Numbered from the stretch's first letter, positions 1 through 8,371 are shown. The stretch is DNA of 64,000 bases from Allomuricauda sp. TMED12 (GCA_002167435.2 NHBR02000122.1:50481-114480), one strand, 5' to 3'. Numbers and translations: made by a program. The notes: generated from the sequence alone by a model not told the origin.

Positions 1-372
1 GCATCCCCAGCACAAATGCTCCAATATATCCTTGAAGATAGTTGGACGTTACAAGAGAACGAAAAGGACATGATCGTGATGTACCACAAGTTTGGTTACG
101 AATTAAATGGGGAAAAAAAGCAGATTGATGCCAATATGGTAGTAACTGGTGAAAATCGAAGATATACCGCTATGTCTAAAACTGTTGGTCTTCCCGTGGC
201 AATCGCTACGCTCAAAATATTGAATGGTGAGATTAAAACTCCAGGTGTTCAAATCCCAATTAACAAAGAAGTATATGAACCCATTTTATCGGAGCTTCAT
301 ACCAATGGTATCGAGTTTAAAGAATATGAGGCGCCCTATTTAGGGTATAACCCCGATTCTGTGGCCAGCTAG
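1..372 (+). CDS. Saccharopine dehydrogenase-like protein, C-terminal part (partial)
   Basis: The frame is open from the first base, so only the last 123 residues of a gene that starts outside the window are present. The tail (GLPVAIATLKILNGEI, then GVQIPINKEVYEPIL) matches the C-terminal catalytic half of bacterial saccharopine dehydrogenase/reductase family proteins, which in flavobacteria are about 450 residues. The family acts in lysine metabolism with NAD(P). The usual DEMVVMYH-like segment appears here as DMIVMYHKFGYE. An Lrp-type regulator follows 48 bases downstream on the same strand, a plausible partner in amino-acid control. The family assignment is fairly secure, the exact substrate is not. 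Confidence 0.8.
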   Translation, partial: ASPAQMLQYILEDSWTLQENEKDMIVMYHKFGYELNGEKKQIDANMVVTGENRRYTAMSKTVGLPVAIATLKILNGEIKTPGVQIPINKEVYEPILSELHTNGIEFKEYEAPYLGYNPDSVAS

Positions 373-420
373 CACCTTTTTTATTTTCAATATCTTTAGC
401 TTCAAATTAAAATCGAAGTT

Positions 421-891
421 GTGAAAAACAATAACAATTCAGTGAAGATTGATGGTATTGACAAGAAAATCCTAAGGTACCTCATGGAGGATGCTCGTAA
501 ACCCATCCTTGAAATCGCTAGAAATATTGGGATTTCCGGGGCGGCCATTCACCAGAGACTTCGCAAACTGGAAAGCTCAGGACTAATTGCTGGCTCTAAA
601 TTCGTTATCAACCCGAAGGTTTTGGGCTATTCCACAATGGCCTACATTGGCATTTATTTGGACAAGGCCATGACCAATCCAAGAGCAGTAAAACAATTGG
701 AAGAAATTCCAGAAGTATTGGAATGCCATTATACTACAGGAAACTGGTCCATACTCATAAAGGTGCTCTGCAGGGACAACGAACACCTAATGCAAGTGCT
801 CAACAAAAAAATACAACAGATTGAAGGAGTATCCAGAACGGAAACTTTTATATCCTTAGACCAACAAATTGACCGTCAAATACAGATTTGA
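421..891 (+). CDS. Lrp/AsnC family transcriptional regulator
   Basis: 156 residues with the two-domain Lrp/AsnC layout: an N-terminal winged helix-turn-helix at about residues 9-65 (ILEIARNIGISGAAIHQRL is the recognition region) and a C-terminal RAM/ligand domain from about residue 70 (GYSTMAYIGIYLDKA). Such proteins form octamers or dimers that bind amino acids and regulate amino-acid catabolism or transport. The start is GTG at 421; no ATG in frame gives the whole HTH. It follows a saccharopine-dehydrogenase-like gene, so lysine or related metabolism is a possible target. The alanine dehydrogenase gene 3 kb away, whose homologs in other bacteria are controlled by Lrp-type AldR, is another. 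Confidence 0.9.
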   Translation: MKNNNNSVKIDGIDKKILRYLMEDARKPILEIARNIGISGAAIHQRLRKLESSGLIAGSKFVINPKVLGYSTMAYIGIYLDKAMTNPRAVKQLEEIPEVLECHYTTGNWSILIKVLCRDNEHLMQVLNKKIQQIEGVSRTETFISLDQQIDRQIQI

Positions 892-893
892 TA

Positions 894-925
894 TTTGTAT
901 TCAATCTAAATAAATATTACATTTG
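894..925 (+). promoter_or_regulatory. Bacteroidota-type promoter, probable leaderless transcript
   Basis: TTTG at 894-897, 20 bases, then TACATTTG at 918-925. This fits the Bacteroidota housekeeping sigma consensus (TTTG-N19/20-TAnnTTTG). The -7 box ends five bases before the ATG at 931, so transcription would start at or very near the start codon. Confidence 0.6.
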
Positions 926-930
926 ACCCC

Positions 931-1251
931 ATGAATGTAATATTTCAGTCTACATATTACACCCTTTATCAGGCGACAAACGAGCGTTGTTTTTATATTG
1001 ATTTCGGTCAGAAAAAAATTCGCATGCCTTTTTGCCAACTACTTTCACTACGCCATAAAGTGATGAGCATTGACATTGCAGACCATTTTGATAGTGATTT
1101 GAACACACATGGGCTTGAAGTTCTCACGCTTTGCAATAAAGAGCATCTCTTTATTCTAAATACTTTAGAGATTTTAGATTTAAAAAACCTTGTAGAGCAT
1201 GGTTTTTTGGCCATTGGTCTCTCTGCTCAAAAAGAGCTTCAAACTTACTAG
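931..1251 (+). CDS. Conserved hypothetical protein, 106 residues
   Basis: Not recognised as a named family. The protein is soluble, without signal peptide or membrane segment, and mixes beta-prone stretches (CFYIDFGQKKIRMPF) with a Leu-rich C-terminal half (LFILNTLEILDLKNLVEHGF). It has four cysteines without CxxC spacing. A well-formed promoter directly abuts the ATG, which supports a real gene. It lies between an Lrp regulator and ferritin on the same strand. No function can be assigned from sequence. Confidence 0.65.
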   Translation: MNVIFQSTYYTLYQATNERCFYIDFGQKKIRMPFCQLLSLRHKVMSIDIADHFDSDLNTHGLEVLTLCNKEHLFILNTLEILDLKNLVEHGFLAIGLSAQKELQTY

Positions 1252-1359
1252 AACACTTATTTTAATCCAGTCTTAGTTGCTTTTTAAATAAAGTGTTGAT
1301 TTATAATAAACAGATAAAATTCTGTAATTTTATATACAATCACCTTAGAGATTATTATT

Positions 1360-1878
1360 ATGAAAGATATTGCAAGACAAAGTATGAGCATTAAAGTGGA
1401 GTCCATGGACATGCTCAACGCACAAATAAAAATGGAAGCCCACGCTTCAGCACTCTATTTGGCCATGGCCTCTTGGTGTGAGCAAAATGGCTTTTTTACA
1501 AGTGCCAAGTTTTTCTTTAAACAAACCGAAGAGGAACGCGAGCACATGATGAAGATTTTCAACTTTTTGATTGACACCGGCGGCAACCCAATTTCCCCAG
1601 AGGTTACCAATATTAATTATGACTATTCTTCCATAGTGGATGTTTTTGAATCTACCTTGGAACATGAAATCAAGGTGACGAAATCCATTCACAACATTGT
1701 AAAAAAAGCACGAGAATTGGGAGATATTACTACCGAACGTTTCTTGGATTGGTTTGTCATGGAACAAGTTGAAGAAGAAAATACGATTAGGGATATCTTG
1801 GATATGATCGAAGTGACCGGAACCGAAGGCGTAGGTCTCCAAATGATCGATAATCAGGTTGCCAATTGGATTGAGTAA
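1360..1878 (+). CDS. Ferritin (non-haem)
   Basis: 172 residues, the usual size for a bacterial FtnA-type ferritin. The four-helix bundle carries the diiron ligands: the early Glu in the MEAHASALYLAMASW helix, the ExxH motif in EEEREHMMK at about residue 63-70, a mid-helix Glu in STLEHEIKV, and the C-terminal EQVEEE motif. Ferritin oxidises Fe(II) and stores Fe(III) in a 24-subunit cytoplasmic shell. The N-terminus is about ten residues longer than in E. coli FtnA; an internal ATG at residue 9 is an alternative start. The gene stands alone, ending before a bidirectional terminator. Confidence 0.93.
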   Translation: MKDIARQSMSIKVESMDMLNAQIKMEAHASALYLAMASWCEQNGFFTSAKFFFKQTEEEREHMMKIFNFLIDTGGNPISPEVTNINYDYSSIVDVFESTLEHEIKVTKSIHNIVKKARELGDITTERFLDWFVMEQVEEENTIRDILDMIEVTGTEGVGLQMIDNQVANWIE

Positions 1879-1928
1879 ATAGATTCAATTACAATAACTA
1901 AAAAGAGATTATTACAAATATGAATTTT

Positions 1929-2010
1929 CGTCAACCTGAACTTGTTTCAGGTTCTCATGTTGAATTCTTTAAGATTTTGATGAGATTCTGAAATGAATTC
2001 AGAATGACGA
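1929..2010. repeat. REP-like compound palindrome, copy 1
   Basis: An 80-base element bounded by CGTCA and TGACG. Inside are two hairpins, one around CCTGAACTTGTTTCAGG and one around TTCTGAAATGAATTCAGAA. The same architecture and largely the same sequence recurs at 4261-4332. Elements of this kind are dispersed in intergenic spaces of flavobacterial genomes. Confidence 0.7.
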
Positions 2011-2029
2011 CTTTTCAACACATACAAGT

Positions 2030-2059
2030 AAAAAAGGGAGCCGATCGGCTCCCTTTTTT
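2030..2059. terminator. Bidirectional intrinsic terminator
   Basis: Perfect inverted repeat GGGAGCC-GATC-GGCTCCC flanked by A-run and T-run. It sits between ferritin (plus) and the Zn peptidase (minus), whose 3' ends converge here. Confidence 0.85.
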
Positions 2060-2080
2060 GTTTCACAATTTTATAATTTC

Positions 2081-2782
2081 TTAATCTCTTCCTCCAAAAA
2101 TCTGTAGCGCCCAGTAAAGCAGGGATGCCAAAGCACCCAATGCTGCCACCAAATAGGTCCTTGCGGCCCATTTAAGTGCATCTTCTGCACCTGAGTATTC
2201 TTCTTGGGATACCATGTTCTTTTGCTTTAACCATACTAAAGCCCTTTTACTGGCATCATATTCCACTGGTAGGGTAATAAAGCTGAACAAAGTAGCAAAC
2301 CCCATCATAATCAATCCCGCTACCGCGATATAAAAACCAATACCACCGGCTACACCTGTGGCCGCCATCAACATAATACCACCAAATACCACCCAAGTGG
2401 ACATTCCGGAGGTTACACTAACAACGGGAACCAATTTAGAGCGCATCGTCAACCATTCATACGCTTGGGCATGTTGTACGGCGTGTCCACACTCGTGAGC
2501 GGCTACCGCTGCCGCCGAAGCATTGCGTTGGTTGTACACTCCTTCACTCAAGTTTACCGTTTTGTTTTTTGGATTATAGTGGTCTGTTAACATTCCAGGG
2601 GTGGAAATTACCTTAACATCTCGAATCCCATGGTCATCGAGCATTTTCTGTGCTATCTCCGCACCGCTCATCCCATTACGTAAATGAACCTTGGAATATT
2701 TTTTGAACTTACTCTTCAATTGATTGCTCACCAACCAACTGATCAGGGCAATTCCACCAATCAATATATAATATGTCATCAT
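2081..2782 (-). CDS. Membrane zinc metallopeptidase, YugP family
   Basis: 233 residues matching the YugP-like neutral zinc metallopeptidase family (Zn_peptidase_2). The HExxH-type site is AAHECGHAVQHA at about residues 95-106, with a downstream EYDASKRAL segment that is characteristic of the family and supplies a third ligand. An N-terminal membrane anchor is followed by two or three hydrophobic segments in the C-terminal half (VVFGGIMLMAATGVAGGIGF and beyond). The substrate of this family is unknown. Two consecutive ATG codons open the frame; either may be used. It is a single gene convergent with ferritin. Confidence 0.88.
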   Translation of the reverse strand: MMTYYILIGGIALISWLVSNQLKSKFKKYSKVHLRNGMSGAEIAQKMLDDHGIRDVKVISTPGMLTDHYNPKNKTVNLSEGVYNQRNASAAAVAAHECGHAVQHAQAYEWLTMRSKLVPVVSVTSGMSTWVVFGGIMLMAATGVAGGIGFYIAVAGLIMMGFATLFSFITLPVEYDASKRALVWLKQKNMVSQEEYSGAEDALKWAARTYLVAALGALASLLYWALQIFGGRD

Positions 2783-2827
2783 AGCCTTATCTCTTTAATT
2801 GAATATAAATATACCATATAAAAGCAA

Positions 2828-2852
2828 AAACCCCGCCAAATAATGGCAGGGC
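2828..2852 (-). terminator. Terminator of ald
   Basis: On the minus strand CCCTGCCA-TTAT-TTGGCGGGG is followed by TTTTTG. It lies 27 bases downstream of the ald stop codon and upstream of the Zn peptidase start. Confidence 0.75.
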
Positions 2853-2878
2853 TCATTTACTGTCAAAATGTTAGTTTG

Positions 2879-3979
2879 TTACACCAAAACGGGCTCTAAG
2901 TGAAAAGTCTCTGCTATTTCTTTGTAAACTATTTCACCTTCAACAACATTTAATCCTTTTTCCAAGGATCTATCCAATTTGCAGGCACTTCGCCAACCCA
3001 AGTTGGCCAATTTTAGCACATAGGGCAGTGTTACATTCGTCAAGGCAACTGTAGAAGTATAAGGCACTGCCCCTGGCATATTGGCTACACAGTAATGGAC
3101 CACATCATCTATAATATAAATGGGATCCTCATGGGTTGTTGGTTTGGTGGTTTCTACACACCCTCCTTGGTCAACCGCCACATCAACAATAACGGTTCCC
3201 GGATGCATTTCCTTGAGCATGTCCCTAGTAATCAAGTTAGGGGCTTTTGCTCCTTTTAAAAGGACACCACCGATAATCAAATCGTTTGTTTTTATATGTT
3301 TTCTGATATTGAACTCATTCGAAAAACCGGTCACTACATGACTGGGCATAATATCGTTCACATATCTGAGTCGTTTCATGTTTACGTCCAAAATAGTTAC
3401 CTGGGCGCCCAAACCTGCTGCCATTTTAGCAGCTTGAATACCCACGGTGCCCGCTCCTAGAACCAAAACACGGCCTGGGGACACTCCTGGAACCCCGCCC
3501 AAAAGCACTCCCTTGCCTTTTACGGGTTTCTCCAAATATTTCGCTCCTTGTTGAATCGCCATTCTACCGGCAACTTCGGACATTGGCGTCAGCAATGGTA
3601 ATGTACCATCCTCATCTTCCACCGTTTCATAAGCTATACAGATGGCTTTACTTCTTATCATGGCCTTGGTCAAAGCTTCGCTAGAGGCAAAGTGAAAATA
3701 AGTGAACACAATCTGACCTTCTTGGATTAGGTTGTATTCTTCAGCGATAGGCTCCTTTACCTTAACAATCATATCGCTCATTGCGTACACCTGACCAATA
3801 GTGTCCAAAATAGTGGCACCTACCTGTTGGTAATCCTGATTAAAAAAACCACTACCTTCTCCCGCTCCAGATTGCACATATACGGTGTGGTTGTTCTTTA
3901 CCAATTCAAATACCCCGGCTGGCGTCATGCCTACCCGGCTCTCGTTGTTCTTGATTTCTTTAGGTATCCCAACAGTCAT
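2879..3979 (-). CDS. ald: Alanine dehydrogenase
   Basis: 366 residues, close to the family norm of about 370. It opens MTVGIPKEIKNNESRVGMTP, the standard AlaDH/PNT N-terminal signature, so the ATG at 3979 was chosen; the frame stays open for 37 more codons upstream but that extension has no family similarity. The NAD-binding Rossmann motif is GAGTVGIQAAKMAAGLGAQV near residue 170. The catalytic Lys and His lie in the N-terminal domain (VKVKEP and YFHFASS). It catalyses reversible oxidative deamination of L-alanine to pyruvate and ammonia. Monocistronic, with its own terminator and a repeat-rich upstream region that may hold operators. Confidence 0.95.
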   Translation of the reverse strand: MTVGIPKEIKNNESRVGMTPAGVFELVKNNHTVYVQSGAGEGSGFFNQDYQQVGATILDTIGQVYAMSDMIVKVKEPIAEEYNLIQEGQIVFTYFHFASSEALTKAMIRSKAICIAYETVEDEDGTLPLLTPMSEVAGRMAIQQGAKYLEKPVKGKGVLLGGVPGVSPGRVLVLGAGTVGIQAAKMAAGLGAQVTILDVNMKRLRYVNDIMPSHVVTGFSNEFNIRKHIKTNDLIIGGVLLKGAKAPNLITRDMLKEMHPGTVIVDVAVDQGGCVETTKPTTHEDPIYIIDDVVHYCVANMPGAVPYTSTVALTNVTLPYVLKLANLGWRSACKLDRSLEKGLNVVEGEIVYKEIAETFHLEPVLV

Positions 3980-4090
3980 AATGTTGTTTTTAATGGTTGA
4001 TGGGTCAAAGTTGAGCAAAAAAATTAGATTAAAACACAAAAATTCGATAAAAAATAGGGGTGAAAGGTCGTAATAGACATTTTTTAACAT

Positions 4091-4153
4091 TTATACCCTA
4101 GTTTTAATAGGGGTTATTATTTTTTTAATGCTTTTTTAATTTTATACCCCCTA
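4091..4153 (-). promoter_or_regulatory. Repeated boxes upstream of ald
   Basis: On the plus strand TTTATACCCTA (4091-4101) and TTTATACCCCCTA (4141-4153) are direct copies, with an inverted copy TAATAGGGGTTA (4106-4117) between them. The cluster lies 110-175 bases before the ald start. It could be an operator or upstream activating site. No regulator is proven. The rest of 3980-4347 holds only AT-rich leader, a terminator and a REP element. Confidence 0.4.
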
Positions 4154-4182
4154 TTTTTTATGGGTTAAAACCATATAAAATA

Positions 4183-4209
4183 TAAAAGCATGCCGATTGG
4201 CATGCTTTT
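4183..4209 (-). terminator. Terminator of leuS
   Basis: Inverted repeat AAAAGCATGCC-GATT-GGCATGCTTTT, able to act in both directions. It lies downstream of leuS on the minus strand, after the REP element. Confidence 0.75.
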
Positions 4210-4260
4210 ATGTGTTATTCCTATAATATTCTTATTGATTTTATCGTAAAACAAGGATTT

Positions 4261-4332
4261 TGCCAACCTGAACTTGTTTCAGGTTCTCATAAAAATGAGA
4301 TAGGATTCCGAAACTAGTTCGGAATGACGGCA
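4261..4332. repeat. REP-like compound palindrome, copy 2
   Basis: TGCCA at the left pairs with TGGCA-type sequence at the right end; inner hairpins are CCTGAACTTGTTTCAGG and TTCCGAAACTAGTTCGGAA. The left half is identical to the left half of the copy at 1929-2010 over about 24 bases. It lies between leuS and its terminator. Confidence 0.7.
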
Positions 4333-4347
4333 AACTATATATTGCGG

Positions 4348-7272
4348 TTACCCTACGATGTTCACAATCTTTCCAGGCACTACGATTACCTTTTTAGGAT
4401 CACGACCCTGTAATTGCTCTTTTGTTTTTTCGTGGGCCAAAACAGCGGCTTCAATATCATCCTTGCTCATATCCAACGGTAATTCCAACTTGAAGCGCAT
4501 TTTTCCATTAAAGGAAATAGGGTATTCTTTGCTACTTTCCACCAAAAATTTCTCTTCAAATTTTGGGAATGGCGCTTCGGCAATAGAACCTATGTTACCC
4601 AAACGCTCCCAAAGTTCCTCGGCTATATGAGGAGCATAAGGCGACACCAAGATCGCCAAGGGTTCCAAAACAGCTTTGCTGGTACATTTTTGGGATGTCA
4701 ATTCGTTGACACAGATCATAAAGGTGGAAACCGAAGTATTGAACGAGAAGTTCTCGATATCTTCTTCTACTTTTTTAATGGTTTTGTGCAGGGTTTTCAA
4801 GTTTTCGGCGGTGGGTTCCGCTTCGACTCCGCTCAGCGACCCGTTTGTATACAACTTCCAAAGTTTCTTAAGAAAAGAGTGCACACCGGTAATACCTGCA
4901 GTGTTCCAAGGCTTGGATTGCTCCAGTGGCCCCAAGAACATTTCGTACAAACGCAATGAATCTGCTCCGTACTCCTCACAAATGGCATCGGGGTTAACGA
5001 CATTGTATTTGGATTTGGACATTTTTTCGATTTCGCGAAAAACTTTAACCAGCCCATCCTCTTCAATAAACTTGGCATGTTTAAATTCTGGTTGCCAGTT
5101 TCTAAATTTAATTACATCTAATTCATCTGATGAATTCACAAAATCAACATCCACTCTAATTGCGTCAAACGAAAGATTTGCCACAGAGACTCCAGTAAAT
5201 GCTTGAATTCTCTTGAAGGTCTCTAAATCCTCATGTTTATCAAAAACATCTTTTGAAACAAATACATCTGGTCTTTGTGCAACCCTATAAACAAAAGCAC
5301 TCGTCCCGGTAATCATTCCTTGGTTGATCAACTTTTGGGCAAATTCGTCCTTGGGCACATAACCCATATCGAACATAAACTTCTGCCAAAAGCGCGAGTA
5401 CAACAAGTGGCCCGTAGCGTGTTCGCTACCTCCGATATATAGATCTACATCTTGCCAATAGTTGATGGCCTCGGGAGAGAAAATAGCATCATCGTTCCGC
5501 GGGTCCATATACCTATTAAAGTATTGGGAACTTCCAGCCCAACCCGGCATGGTGTTCAACTCCAATGGAAAAACGGTCTTATGGTCAATCAAATCATTGG
5601 AAACGACTTCATTTTTATCGGTGTCCCAGGCCCATTCCGTAGCATTACCCAATGGTGGTTCGCCTGTTTCAGTAGGGAGGTATTTTTCAACTTCGGGCAA
5701 TTGCAAGGGCAAATGTTCCAAATCGATCATTTGCGGCATACCATCCACATAATATACAGGAAATGGCTCTCCCCAGTACCGCTGACGGCTAAATACGGCA
5801 TCGCGCAAGCGGTAATTCACTTTTCCTTCGCCATGTCCGATCTTTTCCAACTCTACAATGATTTTCTTCATGGCATCCTTATAAGAAAGACCATTTAGAA
5901 AATCAGAATTGGCTATAACCGTGGTTTCCTTATCGGCAAATGCTTCTTGGGAAATGTCTACCCCTTCAAAAATGTTGGGGATAGCTATATTGTAATGCTT
6001 TGCGAAATCGTAATCACGCTGGTCCCCACAGGGTACGGCCATTACCGCTCCTGTTCCGTAACTGGCCAGCACGTAGTCGCCAATCCAAATGGGAATGGGC
6101 TCCTTGGTGAACGGATGCTCTGCATAGGCTCCCGTAAATACCCCGGAAATGGTTTTTACATCGGCCATACGGTCACGTTCGGAACGTTTTGCCGTGGCTT
6201 CCACGTAAGCTTCTACTTCTGCTTTTTGCTCTGGAGTTGTGATTTTTGCCACCAATTCGTGCTCCGGTGCCAAGGTCATAAAACTTACTCCAAAAATGGT
6301 ATCGGGGCGGGTGGTGAAAACCTCAATTTGATCTAGGTGATTGAGCGAAGTCGAAATCACATCTTCATCGCTTCGATTACGCTCAGCGTCCAATACATTA
6401 AAAGTAACGGAGGCTCCCACGGAACGTCCAATCCAGTTGGTCTGGGAATCTTTTAGTGGCTGAGGCCAATCAATTTTGTCCAATCCGTCCAATAAACGCT
6501 GAGCATAAGCAGTAATGCGCATGCTCCATTGCGTCATTTTTTTGCGAACAACGGGATGACCTCCACGTTCGGAAACACCGTTCACGATTTCATCATTGGC
6601 CAAAACGGTTCCAAGGGCAGGACACCAGTTCACTTCGGTATCCGCCAAATAGGTCAATCTATATTTTAAAAGGATTTCTTGCTTTTCCTTTTCAGAAAAT
6701 GCATTCCAATCGGCTGCACTAAAACTTGGTGTATCATCATCACAAGTAGCCTCAACATTCGCATTTCCTTCTTTTTCAAAAATGGAAATCAAACTGGAAA
6801 TGTTTTCCGCTTTATCCGATTTCTTGTTGTACCACGCATTGAACAATTGGATAAAGATCCATTGCGTCCATTTATAATATTGCGGGTTGGATGTCCGCAC
6901 TTCGCGGCTCCAATCAAAAGAAAAACCAAGCTGATCTAGCTGCTCACGGTACCTATTAATATTCTTCTCTGTTGTTATTGCTGGATGCTGCCCTGTTTGG
7001 ATGGCATACTGCTCAGCAGGTAACCCGAAGGAATCATAACCCATCGGATGCAACACATTGAATCCCTTATGTCTTTTGTAACGCGAATAGATATCCGTGG
7101 CAATATAACCCAGCGGGTGCCCTACGTGCAACCCTGCCCCTGATGGGTAAGGGAACATCGACAAAGCATAAAATTTAGGTTTATCGGAATCGTTGGATGC
7201 CTTAAAAGTTTCATTTTCTGCCCAATACTTCTGCCATTTGGCTTCAATCTTTTGGAAGTCGTAATTCATCAT
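4348..7272 (-). CDS. leuS: Leucine--tRNA ligase
   Basis: 974 residues. The class I signatures are GLHVGHPLGY (HIGH motif, near residue 49) and EKMSKSKYN (KMSKS motif). The CP1 editing domain is present (TTRPDTIFGVSF). The enzyme charges tRNA-Leu. It is longer than most LeuRS because of flavobacterial insertions (the KSDKAENISSL segment near 150) and because two REP-like palindromes are translated in frame: LDAERNRSDEDVISTSLNHL near residue 300 and SLSGVEAEPTAE near 815. Two ATG codons open the frame. A promoter at 7420-7448 gives it a long leader containing a third repeat element. The reading frame is intact. Confidence 0.97.
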   Translation of the reverse strand: MMNYDFQKIEAKWQKYWAENETFKASNDSDKPKFYALSMFPYPSGAGLHVGHPLGYIATDIYSRYKRHKGFNVLHPMGYDSFGLPAEQYAIQTGQHPAITTEKNINRYREQLDQLGFSFDWSREVRTSNPQYYKWTQWIFIQLFNAWYNKKSDKAENISSLISIFEKEGNANVEATCDDDTPSFSAADWNAFSEKEKQEILLKYRLTYLADTEVNWCPALGTVLANDEIVNGVSERGGHPVVRKKMTQWSMRITAYAQRLLDGLDKIDWPQPLKDSQTNWIGRSVGASVTFNVLDAERNRSDEDVISTSLNHLDQIEVFTTRPDTIFGVSFMTLAPEHELVAKITTPEQKAEVEAYVEATAKRSERDRMADVKTISGVFTGAYAEHPFTKEPIPIWIGDYVLASYGTGAVMAVPCGDQRDYDFAKHYNIAIPNIFEGVDISQEAFADKETTVIANSDFLNGLSYKDAMKKIIVELEKIGHGEGKVNYRLRDAVFSRQRYWGEPFPVYYVDGMPQMIDLEHLPLQLPEVEKYLPTETGEPPLGNATEWAWDTDKNEVVSNDLIDHKTVFPLELNTMPGWAGSSQYFNRYMDPRNDDAIFSPEAINYWQDVDLYIGGSEHATGHLLYSRFWQKFMFDMGYVPKDEFAQKLINQGMITGTSAFVYRVAQRPDVFVSKDVFDKHEDLETFKRIQAFTGVSVANLSFDAIRVDVDFVNSSDELDVIKFRNWQPEFKHAKFIEEDGLVKVFREIEKMSKSKYNVVNPDAICEEYGADSLRLYEMFLGPLEQSKPWNTAGITGVHSFLKKLWKLYTNGSLSGVEAEPTAENLKTLHKTIKKVEEDIENFSFNTSVSTFMICVNELTSQKCTSKAVLEPLAILVSPYAPHIAEELWERLGNIGSIAEAPFPKFEEKFLVESSKEYPISFNGKMRFKLELPLDMSKDDIEAAVLAHEKTKEQLQGRDPKKVIVVPGKIVNIVG
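4813..4842. repeat. REP-like palindrome inside leuS (a)
   Basis: GGGT...ACCC arms enclose CGCTTCGACTCCGCTCAGCG, the common flavobacterial repeat core. On the minus strand it is translated as part of SGVEAEPTAE in the C-terminal region of LeuRS, without breaking the frame. Confidence 0.6.
6337..6390. repeat. REP-like palindrome inside leuS (b)
   Basis: GTGATTGAGCGAAGTCGAAATCAC is followed by CGCTTCGATTACGCTCAGCG, two related inverted cores. It encodes about 18-20 extra residues just before the TTRPDTIFG motif of the LeuRS editing domain. Confidence 0.65.
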
Positions 7273-7293
7273 TCGTATTTCATGGTCAATTTA

Positions 7294-7395
7294 TGTCACA
7301 TCGAGCCCTTCGACTCCGCTGAGGGTAAACTCTGGTCGAGATGTCTCCAAGAAAAAAGAGAGTTCTCGCCCTTCACCAAAGGACTCGAAATGACA
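7294..7395. repeat. REP-like element in the leuS leader
   Basis: About 100 bases bounded by TGTCA and TGACA, with CATCGAG/CTCGAAATG inner complementarity and the core CCCTTCGACTCCGCTGAGGG. Same core family as the two copies inside leuS. It lies between the leuS promoter and start codon. Confidence 0.65.
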
Positions 7396-7419
7396 AAATT
7401 TTGAATCTATTTTCGTGTG

Positions 7420-7448
7420 CAAAAATAGGTTTAATCCCCTAAATACAA
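7420..7448 (-). promoter_or_regulatory. Promoter of leuS
   Basis: Read on the minus strand: TTG (7448-7446), 18 bases, then TATTTTTG (7427-7420). This matches the Bacteroidota consensus and predicts a leader of about 140 bases. Confidence 0.5.
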
Positions 7449-7483
7449 TTTACTTTTCTATTTTTACGTACTGATTCTACTAT

Positions 7484-8362
7484 ATGAGCCAATATATTGA
7501 ACGATATCAGCGACGAAAACTGATTTCCTCTTACTTTTCCGTGGCTTTGAGCATTGCCCTGGTTCTATTTCTTTTAGGCGTTTTGGGCCTTTTGGTGCTG
7601 AATACCAAAAAATTGGCGGACCATTTTAAGGAGCAAATCACCATTTCGGTGTTTTTGAAGGACAATGCAAAACCTGTGGAAATAGATCAACTGCAAAAAA
7701 GTTTAACGCTAGCAGAGTACACCAAATCGGCAGTATATATTTCGAAAGAGGATGCTGCCGAACAATACAGCGAGGATATTGGTGAAAATTTTGAAGAGTT
7801 TTTGGGCTACAACCCATTAAAAAACTCCATTGATGTAAACCTTAAAGCTGATTTTGTATCCTCCCAACAGATTGATGAGATTGCGGAGGAACTCGCGGCC
7901 AAAGCTTATGTGGATGAAGTGAGTTACGATAAACCGCTGATTTCCCTCCTCAATAATAATGCTCGAAAAATTAGCCTTTGGATTCTAGTGGCCAGCGCCA
8001 TTTTTACGGTAATCGCCGTTTTGCTGATCAATAGTTCCATCCGACTGTCCATTTATTCCAAACGTTTTATCATCAAAACCATGCAGATGGTGGGTGCCAC
8101 CAAAACTTTTATCCGAAGACCTTTTATTTGGACGAACATTAAACTGGGAATGGCAGGAGCCTTTGTCGCCCTGATCGGACTTGGGGTTTTGGTGTACTAT
8201 ATTGATAAGAATTTCCCTGAGCTTAATCTTTTGCAAGATTATATTGTACTTATCATTTTGTTCGTTAGTGTATTTGGTTTGGGCGTAATTATTTCATGGG
8301 CCAGCACCCATTTTGCCACCCAACGCTTTTTGAATTTGAGAACGGACGATCTTTATTATTAA
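7484..8362 (+). CDS. ftsX: Cell division protein FtsX
   Basis: 292 residues with the FtsX layout: a first membrane segment near residues 19-41 (VALSIALVLFLLGVLGLLVL), a periplasmic domain of about 120 residues (EQITISVFLKDNAKP...), and three more membrane segments in the C-terminal FtsX permease domain. FtsEX couples ATP hydrolysis to activation of septal peptidoglycan hydrolases. No ftsE lies adjacent; in this phylum it is often encoded elsewhere. It leads a co-directional run with DUF3098, uppP and truB, a conserved Bacteroidota envelope cluster. Confidence 0.93.
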   Translation: MSQYIERYQRRKLISSYFSVALSIALVLFLLGVLGLLVLNTKKLADHFKEQITISVFLKDNAKPVEIDQLQKSLTLAEYTKSAVYISKEDAAEQYSEDIGENFEEFLGYNPLKNSIDVNLKADFVSSQQIDEIAEELAAKAYVDEVSYDKPLISLLNNNARKISLWILVASAIFTVIAVLLINSSIRLSIYSKRFIIKTMQMVGATKTFIRRPFIWTNIKLGMAGAFVALIGLGVLVYYIDKNFPELNLLQDYIVLIILFVSVFGLGVIISWASTHFATQRFLNLRTDDLYY

Positions 8363-8371
8363 CTTTGCGAC

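Noticed and set aside
1447..1842. 131-codon open frame antisense to ferritin
   Set aside because: It is a shadow of a strongly conserved ferritin gene, with no similarity of its own and no promoter.
1947..2171. Minus-strand open frame beyond the Zn peptidase stop
   Set aside because: It runs out of frame through the terminator and REP element and shares no family features.
4676..5206. 176-codon plus-strand open frame inside leuS
   Set aside because: Antisense shadow of LeuRS; the minus strand has all class I motifs in one intact frame.
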